A stretch of 38,801 nucleotides of DNA. Source: Nitrospira sp. GTDB taxonomy: Bacteria; Nitrospirota; Nitrospiria; Nitrospirales; Nitrospiraceae. The notes beneath the pieces are model-generated. The model did no database searches and was not told the DNA's origin. It saw nothing but the letters and a program-made list of their open reading frames with translations. The stretch spans positions 1 through 38,801 of the forward strand of contig JANDJJ010000011.1 in the NCBI GenBank assembly GCA_024330945.1, in the 5' to 3' direction. The translations under genes were made by a program, and so were the position numbers. Positions 9,904 to 17,655 of this stretch are shown here, piece after piece. How positions within the stretch are numbered: position 1 is the stretch's first letter; every line of letters starts with the position of its first letter.

Positions 9904-10809
9904 CTAAGGAGATGTCGCTTCTCCATCCGACAGGGGCGCCGACGGAGACGGAATCAAGGTCCCTTCGATCAACACGGTATCACCGTCGCCATCGATTCTG
10001 AGACTGATGGGATGCTGAGCGCCATTGGACACACGCTCAACCCGTTCGACAAGGTAGGTTCCCAACTCAGAAGCCATCAGCCATCCGTTTCCATCCAAGT
10101 CCGCTTCGCCGGAGAGACCGGCCAACAACAGTCGCACAAAGAGACTCTTGCCGTCGGGACGTAACGATGTCTCTCCTTTGCCCGCTGCGCTAATCACCTG
10201 GACGGCCCGTCTCTCCCTCTCATCCTCCGGCGCCACCCGACCCTCCAGCGACAACCGCGGAGGCGCCGTCACTTCCCACCCGAAAACCGGCGCGTCGAAC
10301 AAGAGCACCGTATGTGTCGACGCGGTGCGCCGCGTAAATTCCTTGAGCTGCTCGACCGTCATGGCTTTACTGACGTGAGCGATCTGCGCATCCAGAGGAA
10401 CGAGATAGCTCCGTTCCTCTCCCTCCGCATCTCGCGCGGCGCCGGCATGACCGATGTAGAAGATAACCAGTCTGTCCATCCGACCGACTTTTCTCGGCAG
10501 AATATCGTTGAAAACCTGTTGCAGCCGGCGAGAGGTTGCATCTTTTTCATAAATCTCCACGACCTCGTCGAAACCCAACCGCCGAAACGCCTGCGCGACT
10601 TGTTTCGCGTCATCGATCGCTCCGGGGACGGGTTGAGCCACCAGGTAGTTTTCAATGCCGATGATGACGGCCCAGGACTTGTAGTAGAGCCCTTCGGGCT
10701 TCCCCGCCTGGGCGTACGCATCCGAGGACACGGCGCACCACCATGCCACGATTACCTGCCCCAACAACACACCGATTATTCCCAGCCCGTGTAGAAACCG
10801 TCTCATCAT
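9904..10809 (-). CDS. Secreted caspase-like (peptidase C14 fold) protein, probable pseudoenzyme
   Basis: Signal peptide ending AYAQA; YKSWAVIIGIENYL, LVIFYIGHAG, SYLVPLDAQ; EF-hand-like loop DLDGNGWLMASE; DAP where DAC is expected. Confidence 0.8.
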   Translation of the reverse strand: MMRRFLHGLGIIGVLLGQVIVAWWCAVSSDAYAQAGKPEGLYYKSWAVIIGIENYLVAQPVPGAIDDAKQVAQAFRRLGFDEVVEIYEKDATSRRLQQVFNDILPRKVGRMDRLVIFYIGHAGAARDAEGEERSYLVPLDAQIAHVSKAMTVEQLKEFTRRTASTHTVLLFDAPVFGWEVTAPPRLSLEGRVAPEDERERRAVQVISAAGKGETSLRPDGKSLFVRLLLAGLSGEADLDGNGWLMASELGTYLVERVERVSNGAQHPISLRIDGDGDTVLIEGTLIPSPSAPLSDGEATSP

Positions 10810-10861
10810 GATCCGCTTATCGGCCTTATCGGCTCAGATGGTCAGGAAAAACTCGCGGGCC

Positions 10862-10890
10862 AGACTACCGTCAGCCTCCGACACTGTCAA
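10862..10890 (-). promoter_or_regulatory. Sigma70-like promoter for the caspase-like gene
   Basis: TTGACA-N17-TAGTCT on minus strand, 53 nt upstream of the start. Confidence 0.6.
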
Positions 10891-10903
10891 GGATCCCCGA
10901 AGA

Positions 10904-10964
10904 GCAGACCTGAGGTAACCCCACCGGCTGCTTCCGGTGCTGTCCCCACCTTCGTTCAGGTTGC
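10904..10964 (+). promoter_or_regulatory. Candidate structured RNA leader upstream of acsA
   Basis: Outer helix GCA(g)ACCTGA/TCAGGTTGC (10904-10913 with 10956-10964), inner hairpin CACCGG-ctgctt-CCGGTG (10922-10939), middle pairing GGT/ACC. Confidence 0.35.
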
Positions 10965-11034
10965 AGGCGAACGGTGTTTTCTCCATAATGCACGCAGGCA
11001 CATCGGGCTTCGATACACAAGGAGGTCATGATTC

Positions 11035-12924
11035 ATGACAGAAGAGATTGAAACCCTCTTGAAGGAAAGCCGCTTCTATCACCCCTCCGCCTCGATTGTC
11101 GCCAGCGCTTATATCAAAGACTATGACACCGAGTACAAGAAATCCGTTGCCGATCCAGAACAATTTTGGAGCCACGTCGCCCGCGAATTGGAATGGTTCT
11201 CACCCTGGCACACCGTCCTGGAGTGGAACTATCCATGGGCCAAATGGTTTGTCGGTGCCACCTGCAACATCGCCTACAATTGTCTCGATCGTCACGTCAA
11301 AACCTGGCGCAAGAACAAGGTGGCGCTGATTTGGGTGGGGGAACACGACCAGGAGCGAGTGTTTACGTATGCGGAACTTTATCGCCAAGTCAATCGCTGC
11401 GCCAACGCGCTCAAGAAACTCGGCGTCTCAAAGGGCGATCGGATCACCATCTATCTGCCCAAGATTCCCGAACAGATGATCGCCATGTTGGCCTGCGCCA
11501 GAATCGGAGCGATTCATAGCGTGGTCTATTCAGGATTCAGCGCCCCGGCCCTCGCCAGCCGGATCCATGACGCGGAGTCCAAGGCAGTCATCACCGCCGA
11601 CGTGGGATTCGACAGAGGCAAAATGATTCCATTGAAATCGGTGGTGGATGAAGCCCTCAAGACCTGCCCGACAGTCAACCACGTCATCGTCGTCCGCCGC
11701 CAACCGATCGGGCATCCCCTCTCCACCCCCAAAGAACTCGACTGGCAGGAATGGCTGCAAAACGAACCGACAACCTGTGCGGCGGAACCCCTCGATGCTG
11801 AAGCCCCCCTGTACATCCTGTACACGTCGGGTACAACCGGCAAACCCAAGGGCGTGGTCCACGTCCACGGAGGCTACATGGTGGGCACATACATTACGAC
11901 CAAGTACGTCTTCGATCTCAAAGACGACGACGTATACTTCTGTGTGGCCGATCCCGGATGGGTCACAGGCCACAGTTACATTGTTTACGGCCCTCTCCTC
12001 AACGGCGCCACGATCCTGACCGCCGAAGGCAAACCCGACTATCCGAACCCCGGCCGCTGGTGGAACCTGATCGAGCGATATGGAGTCTCCATTTTTTACA
12101 CCACGCCGACCGCGATCCGCCTGTTGATGCGCTACGGCGAGGAATGGCCGGCAAAATATAACTTGTCGTCGCTCCGCATCCTTGGGAGCGTCGGCGAACC
12201 GATCAACCCGGAAGCCTGGGAATGGTTTCATCGGGTCACGGGAGGAGACAAACCCATCATGGACACCTGGTGGCAAACGGAAACCGGCGCCATCCTCGTC
12301 ACACCGCTCCCTTCCATGCCGCTCAAACCCGGCTCCGCGGCCAAGCCGTTCTTGGGTATCGAGGCGGACGTGGTCGATCGTGAAGGCCACAGTCTGCCTC
12401 CCAATATGGGCGGTCTGGCCGTCATTAAGAAGCCCTGGCCGTCCATGATGCGAACGATCTACAACGATCCCGAACGGTATCAGACCTATTGGAATACCAT
12501 TCCCAACTGCTATACCGCCGGGGACATCTGCCACAAGGACGAGGACGGCTACTTCTGGTTCATGGGGCGGGCGGACGACGTCATCAAGGTGGCGGGCAAC
12601 CGATTGGGCACGGCAGAAGTCGAAAGTGCCTTGGTCAGCCACCCCGCCATCGCGGAAGCGGCGGTGATTGGCAAACCGCACAAAACGGTAGGCGAATCCA
12701 TCAAGGCCTTCGTCATTCTCAAACAAGGCGAACAGGAAAGTCCGGCGCTGATCAAATCCATTAAAGACCATGTGCTCAAGGAACTGGGTAAGATCGCCGT
12801 TCCATCGGAAATCGACATCGTCTCCTCACTGCCCAAAACCAGATCGGGGAAAATCATGCGCCGAGTCTTGAAAGCCAAAGAACTGGGTCAGGACCCCGGG
12901 GATTTGTCAACCATTGAGGAGTGA
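11035..12924 (+). CDS. acsA: Acetyl-CoA synthetase (acetate-CoA ligase)
   Basis: 629 aa; [38 protein letters not shown]-terminal [10 protein letters not shown]. Confidence 0.95.
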   Translation: MTEEIETLLKESRFYHPSASIVASAYIKDYDTEYKKSVADPEQFWSHVARELEWFSPWHTVLEWNYPWAKWFVGATCNIAYNCLDRHVKTWRKNKVALIWVGEHDQERVFTYAELYRQVNRCANALKKLGVSKGDRITIYLPKIPEQMIAMLACARIGAIHSVVYSGFSAPALASRIHDAESKAVITADVGFDRGKMIPLKSVVDEALKTCPTVNHVIVVRRQPIGHPLSTPKELDWQEWLQNEPTTCAAEPLDAEAPLYILYTSGTTGKPKGVVHVHGGYMVGTYITTKYVFDLKDDDVYFCVADPGWVTGHSYIVYGPLLNGATILTAEGKPDYPNPGRWWNLIERYGVSIFYTTPTAIRLLMRYGEEWPAKYNLSSLRILGSVGEPINPEAWEWFHRVTGGDKPIMDTWWQTETGAILVTPLPSMPLKPGSAAKPFLGIEADVVDREGHSLPPNMGGLAVIKKPWPSMMRTIYNDPERYQTYWNTIPNCYTAGDICHKDEDGYFWFMGRADDVIKVAGNRLGTAEVESALVSHPAIAEAAVIGKPHKTVGESIKAFVILKQGEQESPALIKSIKDHVLKELGKIAVPSEIDIVSSLPKTRSGKIMRRVLKAKELGQDPGDLSTIEE

Positions 12925-12942
12925 GGAGGTGGAGGAAAAGCC

Positions 12943-13167
12943 GTGGGAAGGGGCGGAAGAAGGCCTGGTGAGCCGATTTACCTGCGGCGGCACATGATCG
13001 CGCTTGCCGGCGCGGTGGCGCTCCCGGTCGTCATTGTGCAGGGTTACAAGATCTTCGTCGGCCCGCTTAGCTTCGACGTCCAACTGTTGGTGGTCATCGT
13101 CGCCTCCGTCTTCTCCGGGGTCGGTCTGTATTTCTTCTATCGTTCTTCGGCGCGGAATGAGCCCTAG
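12943..13167 (+). CDS. Small membrane protein (74 aa, about two TM helices)
   Basis: MIALAGAVALPVVIVQGYKIF and LLVVIVASVFSGVGLYFFY hydrophobic segments; GTG start just after acsA. Confidence 0.55.
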   Translation: MGRGGRRPGEPIYLRRHMIALAGAVALPVVIVQGYKIFVGPLSFDVQLLVVIVASVFSGVGLYFFYRSSARNEP

Positions 13168-13202
13168 GGCTCGGCCGACTTCCGGCCCATCTCAAGAATC
13201 CG

Positions 13203-13862
13203 TCAGATCAAGCCCCGCTTCTGAAGATAGTCCATGTCGATGACCGGAGGGGCTTTGGTTTTGGGAAGCTGACTCCGCTCCTGCAACAACCGCTCGACGT
13301 ATTTGCCAATCAGATCAGATTCAAGATTGAGGGGCTCGTTCACCTGCTTCAACCCCAAAGTCGTCACCTTCGCCGTATGGGGAATGATCGCGACGCTGAA
13401 GCTGCGGTCGGTTATCTCGTTGATCGTCAGACTGACGCCGTCCACCGCAATCGAGCCCTTGGCCACACAGTACCGCAAGATCGACGAGGGCGCCTCGATG
13501 GTCAAGAACGTGGTTTCGCCTTCCTGCCGCCGACTCCTCACAACCCCGACCCCCTCCACATGGCCGGCCACCAGATGCCCGCCGAGGCGTTCATTGAATC
13601 TCATCGCCCGTTCCAAATTGACCGGAGCACCGACCGCGACTCCGCCCAACGTCGTGACGGCGAGCGTCTCAGGCGACACATCCACAGAAAAGTTTTTCTC
13701 GCCGACCGAGACCGCCGTCAAACACACGCCGTTGACACTCACGCTGTCGCCGATCTTGAGATCGCCCATCACGATCGAGGCCAAAATAGTCAGCCTGGCG
13801 CCCTTCAATGTCTTCTCCACGGACACCACCGCGCCCATTTCCTCGACAATGCCCGTGAACAT
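13203..13862 (-). CDS. ribE: Riboflavin synthase, alpha subunit
   Basis: MFTGIVEEMGAVVSVEK; duplicated lumazine-binding-like halves (GDSVSVNGVCLTAV, GSIAVDGVSLTINE). Confidence 0.95.
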   Translation of the reverse strand: MFTGIVEEMGAVVSVEKTLKGARLTILASIVMGDLKIGDSVSVNGVCLTAVSVGEKNFSVDVSPETLAVTTLGGVAVGAPVNLERAMRFNERLGGHLVAGHVEGVGVVRSRRQEGETTFLTIEAPSSILRYCVAKGSIAVDGVSLTINEITDRSFSVAIIPHTAKVTTLGLKQVNEPLNLESDLIGKYVERLLQERSQLPKTKAPPVIDMDYLQKRGLI

Positions 13863-13929
13863 ACTTCAGCTCTCCATCATGATACGCATGCGAGGGCTAA
13901 GATCGTTTTCTTGCTCGCCTCGCGGGTCA

Positions 13930-15120
13930 TTATAACATCATCTGGCGATCCTCTCGGCGTCTCATCGCCGCCCAGAACAGACCGCCGGCTGCGAGTTGAA
14001 TGGCCGCGATGACGGCGAAGGCCTCTTCGTAGCTCAGACGCGCGATCAACAGCCCGGCCAGCAGCGGCCCGCTCGCGTGGCCGATGTCCATGATGGTTCC
14101 CTGCATTCCCATGCCCGCCCCCAACCGCTTGAACTCGGAACTGTCCGCCACCAGAGCCGACGAGGAGGAAGACACGACGGCTTCGCCGAAGCCGAAGCCG
14201 GCCGAGAGCGCAAGCAGGACGGGAAACCACGAGACCTGAGGAATACAGACGAACGTCGCTGCACAGACGAGAAGCCCGAACAGAATCAGAGGCCGACGCC
14301 CGATCCGATCGGACACCCGTCCCATAATCGGTTTGGAAAAGAACGAAGTGAGGGCTTGACCGCTGAACAGGAGCCCTACTTCCCCAGGGTTCAACCCGAC
14401 CTTGACTCCATAGAGAGGCAAAAAGGCCATCAAGGCACCGTTGGCGATCATCTTCGCCGCGTCGGTCACGCTGATGACCAACACCTTTGTATTCTTCGCG
14501 ACCGCGACGAACCCTTTCCACATCTCGGACCATACCGCCGCTGCTCGTTTGTCTTTGACCGGCGGAGCCGAGACATTCAGCGGCAGGCTGTAAAACAAGG
14601 CCATGCCGACGCAGCCGAAGAGGCCGGCCGTCACAAACGTCGTGGAGAAGCCCGCGTTATGAACCAGGACCCCTCCGAGAAACGGTCCCAGCAAGGCTCC
14701 CGATTGCGTACAGGCCGTATAGATGCCCAACGCCGTACCGCGCTTCTCGCGATACAGCTCGGCGACCGTCGCCAGTGCACTGGGAGCGAAAATAGCCGTG
14801 GCGAGTCCATGAACAAATCGTAACAGGGTCAGGACATTGACGTCGCTCACGAAGGGATAGAAAAACGGAGGGAACCCAAACGCCACAACGCCGATCCGCA
14901 ACAACATACGCCTGCCGTACAAATCGGACAAGGCCCCGGCCGGCAGCTTCAGCAGAACGCCGGTCAGGGTTGAAACAGAAACAATCAATCCGATCCGCTC
15001 AGGACTCGCGCCGAGCGATTCGGCGAACAGCGACAGGGCCGGCATCCGCACCATGTTGTAACTGATGAAACAAAAGACGCCGACCGTGCAGATCAACGCG
15101 AAACTGCGGGAAGTGGTCAT
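13930..15120 (-). CDS. MFS transporter
   Basis: Multiple TM segments; GALSDLYGRRMLLRIG and GRVSDRIGRRPLILFG MFS loop motifs; start M44 of the track ORF preferred. Confidence 0.9.
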   Translation of the reverse strand: MTTSRSFALICTVGVFCFISYNMVRMPALSLFAESLGASPERIGLIVSVSTLTGVLLKLPAGALSDLYGRRMLLRIGVVAFGFPPFFYPFVSDVNVLTLLRFVHGLATAIFAPSALATVAELYREKRGTALGIYTACTQSGALLGPFLGGVLVHNAGFSTTFVTAGLFGCVGMALFYSLPLNVSAPPVKDKRAAAVWSEMWKGFVAVAKNTKVLVISVTDAAKMIANGALMAFLPLYGVKVGLNPGEVGLLFSGQALTSFFSKPIMGRVSDRIGRRPLILFGLLVCAATFVCIPQVSWFPVLLALSAGFGFGEAVVSSSSSALVADSSEFKRLGAGMGMQGTIMDIGHASGPLLAGLLIARLSYEEAFAVIAAIQLAAGGLFWAAMRRREDRQMML

Positions 15121-15262
15121 GGTCACAACGCTCTGGCGCGACCGGAAGGGTGAACCCGCGACGGCTCTCTCCGTACCGGAGCCTTCTCGGCAAAAACAGG
15201 CCGAGCGGGATGGCCATCCAATCTCCTCGAAGCCTTCGCACGGCAACACCGCCCTCCGTCAC

Positions 15263-16549
15263 TCACGGCTGATCCTCCACTGCAATCGTCACGTGAACGG
15301 GAAAGAGCTCATCGGCCGTTTGTCGGAGCCTCGCTTGCTGAAGCAAGGTTTTGAGCGACGGGGCGACCATCCCCTCGAACGAGACCCGCCCATTGGTGAC
15401 CACAGTGACCGGCTTGGACGGATCGACCAGGCGATCATTCAAAAACAGGCTGTACCGCCGAACCCGCTCCGTCTTCACTTCGATGCGGTTCCCCTCCACG
15501 ATGGAGGCGTCGAGCCTGGCGTATTCCCGCCGTCTGATCCGTTCGTCCGTCCTGTCGACCAAGTCGTCGGAAAAGGCCGCGATCCGATCGGTCGCGTCCA
15601 CACGCACCCACCCGAACGGGTGAAGGTGGCTCGCGTCCCGCACGACCGTCAGCCGAGACGGCAACGGATTGCGGCGTTGGCTGTTCAGCCACGCGACGAG
15701 ATCCGGAAGCTCCTCTCTGGGGAAATAGTGGCCTCCCGCCATGGGATGTTGCCCTTGATGCTCGCGATAGACGTAGGGATAGCCGAGCGCCTCCAGCTCT
15801 CGCACGATGGATCGACTCAGTTCCACCGGCATGACTTCATCTTTCGCTCCATGAATGAGGTAGACCGGTGTATGGCGGAGATTCTCCAAAAATGGCATCA
15901 ACACCCGGTCCAACCCGCCGGCCATCGGCGCGATGCCCGCGAACAACGGGGCGTGGTGCATGCCGATCAGCAACGTGCCGATGCCGCCGTTCGACATGCC
16001 GGTCAAAAAAATCCGGTTCGGATCAATATGGTACTTCCTGCGCAGATCATGAATGGCCGCCAACACCAACTCTTCGGCCCGTCGCGTAAACCACGCCCCG
16101 GACGGATAGGTCGGACAAGCCAGGATGTACATATCGCCCAACCGCGCCCGCCACCGCTCTAGATAGGCCTCACCGTCAAATCCGGCGCCGTGCAAACAGA
16201 CGACCAACCCCATGCTGCTCGATGGGTGATACGACGCGGGAACGGCGACGGACAAGGGATACAGCCGCCCGCGAACCGACACGTGCAAGTCAGGAAAAGT
16301 ACCGGTCGGCTGCTCATCATAGGATCGTCCGGTTCTGATGATCTCGCCCACTCGTTCAATGGACGATTCCGGATGGGTCAGGATCTCGTACAACAACCGA
16401 TCGGCGTCCTCGTTGGTCGCCGCGTCCACGTACCGAAACACTTTGGCCGCCAAGTTACTCGATAGTTGGTCTACGATCTCGGCGCGACCGTCAATCGGCT
16501 GCCAACCGATCCACACAAGAAGGACTGCACCAAGGATCGAGCCGATCAT
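15263..16549 (-). CDS. Alpha/beta-hydrolase, esterase/PHB-depolymerase-like, exported
   Basis: LVVCLHGAGFDGEAY, nucleophile elbow GMSNGG, HPMAGGHYFP; N-terminal hydrophobic segment; ATGA overlap with ribD stop. Confidence 0.8.
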   Translation of the reverse strand: MIGSILGAVLLVWIGWQPIDGRAEIVDQLSSNLAAKVFRYVDAATNEDADRLLYEILTHPESSIERVGEIIRTGRSYDEQPTGTFPDLHVSVRGRLYPLSVAVPASYHPSSSMGLVVCLHGAGFDGEAYLERWRARLGDMYILACPTYPSGAWFTRRAEELVLAAIHDLRRKYHIDPNRIFLTGMSNGGIGTLLIGMHHAPLFAGIAPMAGGLDRVLMPFLENLRHTPVYLIHGAKDEVMPVELSRSIVRELEALGYPYVYREHQGQHPMAGGHYFPREELPDLVAWLNSQRRNPLPSRLTVVRDASHLHPFGWVRVDATDRIAAFSDDLVDRTDERIRRREYARLDASIVEGNRIEVKTERVRRYSLFLNDRLVDPSKPVTVVTNGRVSFEGMVAPSLKTLLQQARLRQTADELFPVHVTIAVEDQP

Positions 16550-17655
16550 AGATCACCCTCAACGACCAGATCATCACCGACCGTACGGGTCGTCAGATGA
16601 CGCAGCCTCATCGCTGAAGCCAGGCGAGCCTGGCCCTTTCCCCCGATGACGCTTTTCGCGTCATCGCCGCCGAGCAACAACGGCGCGACATAGAGACGGA
16701 CGTGCTGGACGAGTCGCGCCTTCAGCATGGCGGCATTCAGTTTGCCACCGCCTTCCAACAAGACCGAGGTAATTCCCCTCCGGCCGAGATCGCTCATCAG
16801 GGCGGCCGGCGAAACGTTTCCTCCCGCGGCGGGAAGTGTGAGGACTTCGATCCCTTGTTCGAGCAGCGCCCGCTTCTTGAGCGGATCAGCCAAGGCGGTC
16901 GTGGCCACCACCGTCTTTGCTACTTCCTGTCGCGCTAAGACCTTGGCCTTCGGCGGGATACGCAATCTGCTGTCCACGACGACGCGGAGCGGCTGTCTTT
17001 CGGCCAACCGGGCGAGCCGCGGACCGGTCCGTGCAGTCAACGACGGATCATCTCGCACCACCGTCCCCACGCCGACCAGGACGGCGTCCACTTCGCGACG
17101 CAATCGATGAACTTCGCGGCGGGCCTGCCGACTGGTGATCCACTTCGATTCTCCGGCCGCGGTGGCGATTTTTCCGTCCAGCGTCATGCCGGCCTTCAAG
17201 GTGACGTAGGGACGTTTCGTCTTCATCCAATGGGAGTAGGCCTTGTTCAATTCCTCGGCCTCCTGTCGGGCGATACCGACCGTCACCGCGAGCCCGGCCC
17301 GGCGGAGCGCGGCCACGCCCCTTCCCCTGACCAACGGATTGGGATCAGTCATGGCGACAACCACGCGACGGATACCGGAGCCGATCACGGCCGGAACGCA
17401 GGGAGGCGTTCGTTTTTTCCGGTGGCAACAGGGCTCGAGCGTGACGTAGAGCGTCGCACCCGCGGCAAGATCGCCTGCCTGGCGGAGAGCCGAGATTTCG
17501 GCATGAGGAAGGCCGGGACGGCGATGAAACCCACGGCCGACGATTCGACCCTCTCGGACAACGACGGCGCCGACCATCGGGTTGGGGCTGGCCGTTCCCC
17601 GACCTTTCTCGGCAAGGCGGAGAGCGAGGGCCATGAAATCGAAATCGCGCGTCAC
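16546..17655 (-). CDS. ribD: Bifunctional diaminohydroxyphosphoribosylaminopyrimidine deaminase / 5-amino-6-(5-phosphoribosylamino)uracil reductase
   Basis: NPMVGAVVV, HAEISAL, EPCCHRKKRTPPC, LKAGMTLDGKIAT; GTG start overlapping the ppdK stop (GTGA) preferred over track start 17865. Confidence 0.93.
   Translation of the reverse strand: MTRDFDFMALALRLAEKGRGTASPNPMVGAVVVREGRIVGRGFHRRPGLPHAEISALRQAGDLAAGATLYVTLEPCCHRKKRTPPCVPAVIGSGIRRVVVAMTDPNPLVRGRGVAALRRAGLAVTVGIARQEAEELNKAYSHWMKTKRPYVTLKAGMTLDGKIATAAGESKWITSRQARREVHRLRREVDAVLVGVGTVVRDDPSLTARTGPRLARLAERQPLRVVVDSRLRIPPKAKVLARQEVAKTVVATTALADPLKKRALLEQGIEVLTLPAAGGNVSPAALMSDLGRRGITSVLLEGGGKLNAAMLKARLVQHVRLYVAPLLLGGDDAKSVIGGKGQARLASAMRLRHLTTRTVGDDLVVEGDL

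Noticed and set aside
11530-12771. 413-aa minus-strand ORF
   Set aside because: Antisense to acsA; no recognisable motifs.
15065-16162. 365-aa plus-strand ORF
   Set aside because: Antisense to the esterase and MFS start; no motifs.
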